A stretch of DNA of 7,022 bases. It comes from Gemmatimonadota bacterium. Its GTDB lineage: Bacteria > Gemmatimonadota > Gemmatimonadetes > Gemmatimonadales > Gemmatimonadaceae. This document shows, piece by piece, positions 1 to 7,022 of the stretch (its first letter is position 1; each line of letters begins with the position of its first letter). The stretch lies in the NCBI GenBank assembly GCA_028287225.1, contig JAQBPZ010000334.1, forward strand, positions 1 through 7,022, written 5' to 3'. Under the pieces are notes generated by a model. That model was not told the origin of the DNA. It did not search any database and saw only the letters and a list, made by a program, of their open reading frames with translations. The position numbers were made by a program, and so were the translations under genes.

Positions 1-93
1 ACCGCCAACCGCTCACCGCAAACCGCAAACGCCCTTGCCGTTGTTGAGAGCGGTCAGGCCCCGGGACGCTCCGGCCGCCAACCGCCAACGCCG
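1..93. repeat. Degenerate AACCGCC/AACCGCA short repeats in gene-free upstream DNA
   Basis: Two clusters of a roughly seven-base unit (AACCGCC, with AACCGCA variants) are visible: about 1-34 (ACCGCCAACCG, then CACCGCAAACCGCAAACGCC) and 75-93 (CCGCCAACCGCCAACGCCG). About 40 bp of non-repetitive sequence separates them. They lie in the 186-bp gene-free stretch before the first gene; the rest of that stretch (94-174) shows no convincing promoter. The first cluster begins at the window edge and may continue to the left. Such short degenerate tandem words are common in intergenic DNA of some high-GC bacteria. No function can be assigned. Confidence 0.5.
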
Positions 94-174
94 TCAGCCA
101 TCACCCCCTGAGCCCGCTGTTCCGGCATGCCGATTGAATGGCACGTCGGGGCGCCGTCTGGGGCGCGACTTTCC

Positions 175-183
175 GGTGAGGGG
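175..183 (+). promoter_or_regulatory. Ribosome binding site that fixes the MBL hydrolase start
   Basis: The purine-rich run GGTGAGGGG ends 3 nt before ATG 187, and its GGTGAG core ends 6 nt before it. This is a good Shine-Dalgarno match. The in-frame ATG at 127 has no comparable sequence upstream, and its extra 20 residues do not resemble the start of an MBL domain, so 187 is preferred. Confidence 0.65.
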
Positions 184-186
184 ATC

Positions 187-1344
187 ATGACCGAGACGCC
201 CGTGCAGCATGCTGACCGCGGCGATGCGCCGCACTTCGTCGCCACCGACGTGACGTACCTGAAGGACCGCATCGTCAACGTGGTCTTCGTCGGCCCCGCG
301 CAGGCGGGCGACCGGCAGTGGGCACTCGTCGACGCCGGCCTGCCGGGGAGCGCGGACCGCATCAAGCGCGCGGCCGCCGCACAGTTCGGGGAGGGGTCGC
401 GGCCGGCCGCCATCATCCTGACCCATGGCCACTTCGACCACGTCGGCGCCCTGCACACGCTCGTCCGCGACTGGGACGTGCCGGTCTACGCGCACGAGAT
501 GGAGCTGCCGTACCTCACCGGCCGGTCCGCGTATCCGCCACCCGACCCGCTCGTGGGCGGCGGGGCGAACAGCCTGCTGTCGTTCATGTTCCCGAAGGGC
601 CCGATCGACCTCGGCGACCGCGTCCACGCCCTGCCCGCCGACGGCAGCGTGCCGGCGATGCCCGGGTGGCGCTGGCTCTTCACGCCGGGCCACGCGCCGG
701 GCCACGTCTCCCTCGTGCGCGACGCCGACCGGACGGTCATCGCCGGCGACGCCTTCGTGACCACGAAGCAGGAGTCGATGATCGCCTCGCTCACGCAGCG
801 TCCCGAGATCCATGGGCCGCCGATGTACTTCACCCCCGACTGGGGCGACGCGCGCCTCTCGGTGCGGCAGCTCGCGGACTACGCGCCGAGCGCGGCCATC
901 ACGGGACATGGGCCGCCGATGCGCGGGATGCGCCTGCAGCAGGAGCTGCGCTACCTCTCCTCGCACTTCGACGAGCGCGCCCGCCCCGCACACGGACGCT
1001 ATCGCGATCGTCCCGCCATCATGGACCTCAACGGCGTGGTGGACGTGCCGCCGCCGCAGGTGAGCGGGCGCACCGTGGCGCTCACCGGCATCACGATCGG
1101 CGTCGCGGTCGGGCTGGCGTTCGCGCTCCGCCGTCGCGAGCGCGGAACGGCGCGGGCCGACATGGGCCTCGGCGTGGGCGGCCTCGGGGGGGGCGACGTG
1201 GAGGGAGTGAACCACGCGCTCGGCATCGACCTCGCGTCCGCCGACGGGGGCTATGACGCCTCCTCGCGCCCGGTCGGCACCTCCACGGGCGACTTCGACT
1301 CGGCGCAGGGAATGTCCAGTGTCGCCTCGCCGAGTCCGAGCTGA
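187..1344 (+). CDS. MBL-fold metallo-hydrolase with C-terminal membrane-like helix
   Basis: This 385-residue protein belongs to the metallo-beta-lactamase (MBL) fold hydrolases, of the glyoxalase II-like type. The complete dinuclear metal site is visible: HGHFDH gives H80, H82, D84 and H85; TPGHAPGH gives H169; AGDAF gives D188; and TGHGPPM gives H241. The block around residues 192-218 (TTKQES, RPEIHGPPMYFTPDW) is familiar from bacterial proteins annotated simply as MBL-fold metallo-hydrolases. There is no signal peptide. After the catalytic domain, residues 296-314 form a Gly/Ala/Val-rich hydrophobic helix followed by RRRER. The last 70 or so residues are Gly/Ser/Asp-rich, low-complexity and probably disordered. 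The helix could anchor the protein in the membrane, but the basic residues lie on its C-terminal side, which is awkward for a cytoplasmic catalytic domain, so topology is open. The substrate is unknown; thioester, lactone or phosphodiester hydrolysis are all possible. The next gene starts 40 bp downstream with no terminator between, suggesting cotranscription. Confidence 0.9.
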   Translation: MTETPVQHADRGDAPHFVATDVTYLKDRIVNVVFVGPAQAGDRQWALVDAGLPGSADRIKRAAAAQFGEGSRPAAIILTHGHFDHVGALHTLVRDWDVPVYAHEMELPYLTGRSAYPPPDPLVGGGANSLLSFMFPKGPIDLGDRVHALPADGSVPAMPGWRWLFTPGHAPGHVSLVRDADRTVIAGDAFVTTKQESMIASLTQRPEIHGPPMYFTPDWGDARLSVRQLADYAPSAAITGHGPPMRGMRLQQELRYLSSHFDERARPAHGRYRDRPAIMDLNGVVDVPPPQVSGRTVALTGITIGVAVGLAFALRRRERGTARADMGLGVGGLGGGDVEGVNHALGIDLASADGGYDASSRPVGTSTGDFDSAQGMSSVASPSPS

Positions 1345-1384
1345 CCGTCACCTCACCCGTCTCCGTCCCTCACGACCACCGCAC

Positions 1385-2134
1385 ATGGCACTCGCCGGCA
1401 CCGCCCCTCGCATCGCATCGCGCTCCACCTCCCATTCGCCATCCGCGCAGCAGAACGTCGCCAACCCGGAGCGCATCGGGTCGGTGGTGCTGGGCGCGGC
1501 CCTCGTGGCCTTCGGGCTGCGCCGCCGCGGCGCCGGCGGCATCGTGGCCGCGCTGGCCGGTGGCGCCCTGCTTCACCGCGGCGCCACCGGCCACTGCCAC
1601 CTGTACGAGGCGCTCGGCGTGAGCACCGGCGCGTCCGAGGCGGTCCTCGACCGGTCGTCGCGCGGGATCACCGGCCTCGCGGCCACGGTGAACGCGCGGC
1701 GCGCGATCAAGGTGGAGCACGCCGTCACGATCGACGCGCCGCGCGCCACGCTGTACGCGTTCTGGCGCGACTTCCGGAACCTGCCGCGCTTCATGGATCA
1801 CCTCGTGTCCGTCACCGTCGGCGCGAACGGCCGCTCGCACTGGGTGGCGAAGGCGCCCGCGGGGCAGACCGCGGAGTGGGACGCCGAGCTGGTGAACGAC
1901 GTGCCGGACGCGATCATCGCGTGGAAGTCGGTGGGCCATCCCGACGTCGCGAACGCCGGCGCGGTCAACTTCTCCGATGCCCCCGGCGGGGGCACCGTGG
2001 TCCGCGTGACCCTGGACTACGAGCCGCCGGGGGGCCGTGTGGGCGCCATGATCGCCCGCTTCTTCGGGGAGAACCCGGACCAGCAGGTCGCCGACGATCT
2101 CCAGAAGTTCAAGCGCCTGATGGAAGGCGCGTGA
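1385..2134 (+). CDS. DUF2892-like membrane hairpin fused to SRPBCC domain
   Basis: The predicted protein has 249 residues. Residues 24-75 (starting NVANPERIGSVVLGAAL) resemble DUF2892/YgaP-type inner membrane segments: two short hydrophobic stretches at about 31-46 and 51-66, joined by a basic RRRG turn. Residues 107-248 look like an SRPBCC/polyketide cyclase (START-like) domain: a first strand with the VTIDAPRATLYAFWRDFRNL pattern, the LPRFMDHLVSV segment, a W-D-AELV strand, and a closing helix rich in charged residues (ADDLQKFKRLMEG). SRPBCC domains bind hydrophobic ligands in a deep pocket; the ligand here is unknown. The membrane hairpin would hold the pocket at the cytoplasmic membrane. 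ATG 1385 was chosen because the DUF2892 part begins about 20 residues later; no clear Shine-Dalgarno precedes it. The frame stays open upstream to 1253, inside the previous gene, so a longer form is possible but unlikely. The domain combination is an inference from pattern recognition. Confidence 0.82.
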   Translation: MALAGTAPRIASRSTSHSPSAQQNVANPERIGSVVLGAALVAFGLRRRGAGGIVAALAGGALLHRGATGHCHLYEALGVSTGASEAVLDRSSRGITGLAATVNARRAIKVEHAVTIDAPRATLYAFWRDFRNLPRFMDHLVSVTVGANGRSHWVAKAPAGQTAEWDAELVNDVPDAIIAWKSVGHPDVANAGAVNFSDAPGGGTVVRVTLDYEPPGGRVGAMIARFFGENPDQQVADDLQKFKRLMEGA

Positions 2135-2199
2135 GCCGGCGGACCTGCCGCGCGTCCCAAAATGCTGGCGGCGGGGTGGGCGCGCTGTAACTTCGGAAG

Positions 2200-4137
2200 A
2201 TGAGCACTCCCGAGGACCAGTCCGCTCGTCTGGAGGCGCTGGAGCGGCAGGTGGCGCTCCTCTCGGCCGAGGTGGCGTCCCTGCGCCCGCGGCCGGCGCA
2301 GCCGCAGACGGAGGCGCGCCCGCGCGCCGCCCGTCCCGCCGACAGCGAGCGGATCCAGGGCGCCGCCGAGCGATTGTACCAGAGCGCGGCACGCGCGAGC
2401 GCGGCGTCGTTCAGCGGCGACCAGATCGAGTCCTTCGTCGGGCGCTACGGCACCCTCGTCGGCGCCGCACTGCTGATCCTCATGGCGGTGGGCGTGCTCG
2501 TGGAGGTCGCCGTGGCGCGCGGCTTCTTCACGGCGTCGGTCCGCGTGGGACTGGGCGCGCTGGCGGCGGTGATGGTGGGGGGGGCGGGGCTCTGGTTCCG
2601 CCGCCGGGGCGAGGTGCGCTACGGCGACGTCCTCCTCTCGATCGCGCTCGCCATCGTGGACCTGGTGGCGTGGGGGGCGGGGCCGCGCCTGCACATCGTC
2701 TCGCCGACGCTCGCGCTCGTCGTCATCGAGGTGGTCGCGATGGGCATCGCCGCCCTCGCCCTTCACGACGACAACGAGTTCCTCTTCTCCGTCGCCGTCG
2801 GCGGGGCGCTCTCGGCGCCGTTCGTGACGTCCACCGGCGGCGGCACCCCGCTCATGCTGCTCTCGTTCGGCGCGGCGGTGCTCGTGAGCTCGCTGCGCGC
2901 CGTGCGGAACACCTCCTGGCGCAACGCGTTCGCAGTGCTGGGCGTGGGTGCGGCGGTGTACGTGCTGGCCGCCGCGGCGCTGCCGATCGGCGCTGCGTGG
3001 TACGAGCCCTACCTGATCGTGATCTTCGCCGGCACCTGCGGGCTCGCGGCGCTGCTGATCGCACCGCTGGACTGGCGGGGGGACCTGGCGCGCTGTTTTC
3101 TCGCGACCGGGCTGCTCGGCGTCGCCATCGCCTGGGACCGGGGTGCCGGCGAGCCGGTCGCGCGGGTCGCCGGGCTGGCGCTGGTGCTGGCGGTCGTGAC
3201 GCATGCGGCGCTCCGGGTGCGGCAGCCGGAGCCGCAGCACTGGGTGGCGTCGGCGCTGCTGCTCCCGCTCCTGTCGCTCGGGGTGGCGTATCCACCCCTG
3301 GAGGCACGTGCGGGCAGCGCCGCGGTGTTCGCGGTGTGGGCCGTGATCGGGCTGGCCGCGTGGCGGATGGAGCGCCACCGCGGCGAGCTGGAGCGTGGGG
3401 GTGCGCACCTGCTCTCGGCCGGAGTGCTCGGCGCGCTGGCGATCGGGGCCCAGCTCTGGGACACGCCGCTCGCTCTGGTGGCGGCGCTCGGCGCCTGGGG
3501 CGTGCTGCTGTCGGCGGCGGTGCGCGAGGAGTCGAGCCCGCTTCCCCTCGCCGCGCTCGCCGCCACCCTCGGGGCCGCCTGCCTGTCGGCGTTCGATCAG
3601 CTCGCCAGCCGGCAGGCCTATGCCTACACCCCGTTCCTGACACGCTCGTCGGCCTCGGCGCTCTGTGCCGTGGTGGCACTGGCGGCGAGTGCCGAGCTGA
3701 TCGGGCGCTCGGATGGGACGGGGGCGCTGGACCCGGGACTCCGCCGCTGGGCGGACCGCCCGATGCGCCTCGGGGTGGTGGTGGGCTTCACCATCCTGTG
3801 GGGCCGGATGGAGCTGGCGCATGCCTTCAACCGCGACCTGGCCACCTTCCTCCTGATCCTCTACTACGCCGCCTGCGGACTCGCGACGATCCTCGCGGGA
3901 CGATGGCTCGGCGTGCAGCGCCTCCGGATGGCCGGGCTCGCCCTGGCGCTGTATGCCGCGGTGAAGGCGATGATCGAGGTGGCCGCCCTGGATGGCGTCG
4001 CGATCCGCGTGGGGTCGTACGGCGCCGTCGGGCTGTTCCTCCTGGCCGCCGGGTACCTGTATCGAGAACAGCCGGGCGCTCGCGCTGCTCGCCTGGCGGT
4101 CGGTCGGCGTGAGACGCCTCCCTTGGCGGGCGCGTGA
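2200..4137 (+). CDS. DUF2339-family polytopic membrane protein
   Basis: This 645-residue protein matches the pattern of the DUF2339 predicted membrane proteins, whose function is not established. Residues 8-30 form a short heptad-like coiled coil (LEALERQVALLSAEVASLR), followed by a Pro/Arg-rich linker to about 48. The family's first membrane block starts near 79 (FVGRYGTLVGAALLILMAVGVL, then ARGFFTASVRVGLGALA). GGALSAPFVTSTG (201-213) and the C-terminal block at 566-622 (AGRWLGVQRLRMAGLALALY, KAMIEVAALDGV, LFLLAAGYLYRE) are also typical. About 20 hydrophobic segments run from 83 to 621, so nearly the whole protein lies in the membrane. Family members usually end soon after the YLYxR segment. 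Here about 20 more residues (624-645, Ala/Arg/Pro-rich) come from the hairpin repeat array that overlaps the 3' end. GGAAG directly abuts the ATG, too close to act as a normal Shine-Dalgarno, so initiation may be weak or use little leader. The gene follows the SRPBCC gene by 65 bp. Confidence 0.87.
   Translation: MSTPEDQSARLEALERQVALLSAEVASLRPRPAQPQTEARPRAARPADSERIQGAAERLYQSAARASAASFSGDQIESFVGRYGTLVGAALLILMAVGVLVEVAVARGFFTASVRVGLGALAAVMVGGAGLWFRRRGEVRYGDVLLSIALAIVDLVAWGAGPRLHIVSPTLALVVIEVVAMGIAALALHDDNEFLFSVAVGGALSAPFVTSTGGGTPLMLLSFGAAVLVSSLRAVRNTSWRNAFAVLGVGAAVYVLAAAALPIGAAWYEPYLIVIFAGTCGLAALLIAPLDWRGDLARCFLATGLLGVAIAWDRGAGEPVARVAGLALVLAVVTHAALRVRQPEPQHWVASALLLPLLSLGVAYPPLEARAGSAAVFAVWAVIGLAAWRMERHRGELERGGAHLLSAGVLGALAIGAQLWDTPLALVAALGAWGVLLSAAVREESSPLPLAALAATLGAACLSAFDQLASRQAYAYTPFLTRSSASALCAVVALAASAELIGRSDGTGALDPGLRRWADRPMRLGVVVGFTILWGRMELAHAFNRDLATFLLILYYAACGLATILAGRWLGVQRLRMAGLALALYAAVKAMIEVAALDGVAIRVGSYGAVGLFLLAAGYLYREQPGARAARLAVGRRETPPLAGA
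4074..4099. repeat. 26-bp direct repeat, copy 1 (inside the DUF2339 3' end)
   Basis: This copy matches 4174-4199 at 23 of 26 positions; the differences are at repeat positions 12, 20 and 26. Each copy holds GCTCGC twice, separated by three bases (GCT here, GAT in copy 2), followed by a TGGCG word. This copy is translated as part of the DUF2339 C-terminal tail. Confidence 0.7.
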
Positions 4138-4173
4138 GCCGGCCCCCTGACGGCGGCGGCTCTATCGCTTGGC

Positions 4174-4199
4174 GGGCGCTCGCGATGCTCGCTTGGCGA
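4174..4199. repeat. 26-bp direct repeat, copy 2 (intergenic)
   Basis: This is the second copy of the 4074-4099 repeat, lying exactly 100 bp downstream in the same orientation and outside the coding sequence. It ends in CTTGGCG (4192-4198), which can pair with CGCCAAG at 4218-4224 across a 19-nt loop to make the central hairpin of the array. Confidence 0.7.
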
Positions 4200-4223
4200 A
4201 AACCCCTCGAGCCGTCCCGCCAA

Positions 4224-4240
4224 GGGCGGCGTAGCCGCCC
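4224..4240. repeat. Hairpin 1 of the array
   Basis: A perfect 7-bp inverted repeat: GGGCGGC, loop GTA, GCCGCCC. It directly follows a CGCCAAG word whose final G starts the stem. No T-tract follows. Confidence 0.75.
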
Positions 4241-4250
4241 GCCCGCCCAG

Positions 4251-4270
4251 GCGTAGCGGCGCCGCTGCGC
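4251..4270. repeat. Hairpin or palindrome 2 of the array
   Basis: GCGTAGCGGCGCCGCTGCGC is a 20-bp palindrome with a single T/G mismatch, which would be a wobble pair in RNA. It follows the variant word CGCCCAG. A loop-free palindrome fits a cruciform or a protein-binding site as well as an RNA hairpin. Confidence 0.65.
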
Positions 4271-4295
4271 GGCAGCAGCCGCAGCCGCCCGCCAA

Positions 4296-4316
4296 GGGTC
4301 GCGCTCCACGCGACCC
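4296..4316. repeat. Hairpin 3 of the array
   Basis: A perfect 8-bp inverted repeat: GGGTCGCG, loop CTCCA, CGCGACCC. It directly follows CGCCAAG and is closed by CGCC. The arm sequence differs from hairpin 1 but pairing is complete, so both arms have changed together. Confidence 0.75.
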
Positions 4317-4325
4317 GCCCGACAA

Positions 4326-4342
4326 GGCGCGCCACGCGCGCC
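4326..4342. repeat. Hairpin 4 of the array
   Basis: A perfect 7-bp inverted repeat: GGCGCGC, loop CAC, GCGCGCC. It follows the variant word CGACAAG. It is the last unit before the fusA promoter and ends 17 bp upstream of the -35 box. Confidence 0.72.
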
Positions 4343-4359
4343 GCCCGGCCGTTCATGCC

Positions 4360-4387
4360 TTGACTTCGCCCCGAACCGCAATAAATT
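4360..4387 (+). promoter_or_regulatory. Probable sigma70-type promoter for fusA-tuf
   Basis: A -35 box TTGACT (4360-4365, five of six consensus bases) is followed after 16 bp by TAAATT (4382-4387, four of six). The AT-rich AATAAATTCAT segment stands out sharply against the very GC-rich surroundings. Transcription would start near 4394, giving a 5' leader of about 320 nt before the fusA start codon. Confidence 0.55.
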
Positions 4388-4712
4388 CATGGGGCTACGG
4401 GCTCTGTCGATCGCCCGCGGCATTCCGGCTCACTGCGGCCGAGATATGGGCTTCCGGTGGTAACAGGAAGGGCTTGCAGGCCAGGCGACTTCGCGTCGCT
4501 CCCGAGAACAACGCAGGACAATTTGACGTCGAGCGCAGGTGGCTCGGCGCGCCTTGGGTCCCGGTTCGCGCTGCAGAGGCGAGCACACCTTGGCGACAGC
4601 GGATGGATACCGGCCCGTTTCGGGCGCCTGGTCCACCCGCGTTTGTATTTCTTGACACGAGCTCGTCGCCTGCCGCGAGACATGGCCGCGACCAACACCT
4701 GACGGGATAGAT
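4388..4712 (+). promoter_or_regulatory. Long structured fusA leader, no convincing gene
   Basis: No recognisable protein is encoded in these 325 bases; short open frames such as 4457-4702 and the one ending at 4710 have no family resemblance. The base composition is less GC-rich than the neighbouring genes. Several small inverted repeats lie in series: CGGGC/GCCCG at 4398-4417 (10-nt loop), CTTCC/GGAAG at 4451-4470 (10-nt loop), GCGAC/GTCGC at 4485-4499 (5-nt loop) and GCCCG/CGGGC at 4613-4625 (TTT loop). An isolated CTTGGCG word identical to the array word sits at 4589-4595. A weak ribosome binding site, GGGA at 4704-4707, precedes fusA. A leader this long could control elongation-factor expression, but each stem is short and could occur by chance. 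Confidence 0.35.
4652..4666 (+). promoter_or_regulatory. Perfect TTGACA box overlapping a 10-bp palindrome
   Basis: TTGACA at 4652-4657 is a perfect -35 consensus, preceded by the AT-rich GTTTGTATTTC. Its last base begins the perfect palindrome ACGAGCTCGT (4657-4666). No good -10 box lies 16-19 bp downstream; GAGACA at 4677-4682 is the closest and is poor. This may be a second, activator-dependent or repressed promoter about 60 bp before fusA, or a chance match. Confidence 0.3.
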
Positions 4713-6833
<2,121 letters not shown>

Positions 6834-6886
6834 CCACGACGATCGCTTTTTCAGAACAAAGACTCTCATAACACGAGACGAGAATC

Positions 6887-7022
6887 ATGGGTAAGGCAAA
6901 GTTCGAGCGCACGAAGCCGCACGTGAACGTCGGCACGATCGGGCACGTCGACCACGGGAAGACGACGCTGACCGCGGCGATCACGGCCATTCAGGCGGCC
7001 CAGGGGCTGGCCTCCGCGGTGG
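6887..7022 (+). CDS. tuf: Elongation factor Tu, N-terminal part (runs off the window)
   Basis: Only the first 45 codons are present. They read MGKAKFERTKPHVNVGTIGH and continue into VDHGKTTLTAAITA, the hallmark EF-Tu N-terminus with the G1 P-loop GHVDHGKT at residues 19-26. EF-Tu delivers aminoacyl-tRNA to the ribosomal A site as a GTP complex and is the usual partner encoded after fusA. The 53-bp gap from fusA holds a T5 run (6847-6851) but no convincing stem before it, so readthrough from fusA is likely. The purine-rich GAGACGAGA (6875-6883) just before the ATG can serve as a modest ribosome binding site. Whether this is the only tuf copy cannot be told from the window. Confidence 0.96.
   Translation, partial: MGKAKFERTKPHVNVGTIGHVDHGKTTLTAAITAIQAAQGLASAV

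Larger units (their letters stand above)
4074..4346. repeat. Converging array of GC-rich hairpins linked by CGCCAAG words
   Basis: A recurring word CGCCAAG, or its complement CTTGGCG, punctuates this region. It appears as CTTGGCG at 4122-4128, 4168-4174 and 4192-4198, and as CGCCAAG at 4218-4224 and 4290-4296. Near copies lie at 4092-4098 (CCTGGCG), 4244-4250 (CGCCCAG) and 4320-4326 (CGACAAG). All left-half copies read CTTGGCG and all right-half copies read CGCCAAG, so the halves converge on an axis near 4208. In the right half each word is followed by an inverted repeat of different sequence, and three of the four are then closed by CGCC. The array begins inside the DUF2339 coding sequence and ends just before the fusA promoter. 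It resembles REP/BIME-type extragenic palindromes in style. No transposase or RAYT gene is in the window. A role in transcription ending or mRNA 3'-end protection is possible, although no T-tract follows any stem. Confidence 0.7.

Noticed and set aside
127..186. Upstream ATG at 127 as the start of the MBL hydrolase
   Set aside because: It has no Shine-Dalgarno, and the added 20 residues look like untranslated sequence. ATG 187 has GGTGAGGGG just before it.
2113..2130. GCGCCT/AGGCGC inverted repeat (6-nt loop) at the end of the SRPBCC gene as a terminator
   Set aside because: It lies inside the coding sequence, the stem is only 6 bp, and no T-tract follows it.
2017..3822. Long open frame on the minus strand opposite the DUF2339 gene (601 codons)
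   Set aside because: Its translation is dominated by Arg, His, Gln and Ala with no hydrophobic core or recognisable domain, as expected for the complement of a very GC-rich gene. The plus-strand frame has clear family motifs.
4561..4575. GGTTCGCGC resembling a tRNA T-loop in the fusA leader
   Set aside because: The T-stem does not pair, and no acceptor, D or anticodon arms can be placed around it.
4360..4710. Plus-strand open frame of 116 codons in the fusA leader
   Set aside because: It would start with the TTG that forms the -35 box, has no ribosome binding site, shows no family resemblance and runs through the promoter and inverted repeats.
6834..6886. Terminator or separate promoter between fusA and tuf
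   Set aside because: The T5 run at 6847-6851 is preceded by at most a 4-bp GCGA/TCGC pairing, and the CATAAC at 6867-6872 has no -35 partner. Simple cotranscription explains the gap better.

Overview
This is a high-GC bacterial chromosome segment with all genes on the plus strand. A canonical EF-G gene (fusA) is followed by the start of the EF-Tu gene (tuf). The very high GC content, the EF-G and EF-Tu sequences, the short heptamer-like 'AACCGCC' repeats and the GC-rich extragenic hairpins suggest a soil or environmental lineage such as Gemmatimonadota. That assignment is an impression from sequence style, not a computed placement.

Layout: 1-186 has no gene and carries degenerate AACCGCM repeats. 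At 187-1344 lies a metallo-beta-lactamase (MBL) fold hydrolase with a C-terminal membrane-like helix and a low-complexity tail. At 1385-2134 is a protein joining a DUF2892-like membrane hairpin to an SRPBCC (polyketide cyclase/START-like) domain. At 2200-4137 is a DUF2339-family polytopic membrane protein. The first two genes are 40 bp apart and the second and third 65 bp apart, with no convincing terminator between them, so they may form one transcription unit; nothing in the sequence shows that they share a pathway.

The stretch 4074-4346 is the most structured part. It is an array of GC-rich hairpins joined by a recurring CGCCAAG word. The word points one way in the right half and the opposite way in the left half. 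The left half runs into the 3' end of the DUF2339 gene and encodes its last residues and stop codon.

A good sigma70-type promoter (TTGACT-16-TAAATT) follows at 4360-4387. After it comes a roughly 325-nt leader with several small inverted repeats and a perfect TTGACA box overlapping a 10-bp palindrome, and then fusA (4713-6833) and tuf (6887 to beyond the window end). The rpsL and rpsG genes that usually precede fusA in the str operon are absent here, so fusA-tuf appears to have its own promoter. EF-G and EF-Tu act together in translation elongation. The three upstream genes look like accessory envelope or metabolic functions unrelated to translation.

No mobile element with a transposase, CRISPR array, tRNA or rRNA was seen. 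The long minus-strand open frames are best read as shadows of the high-GC genes.
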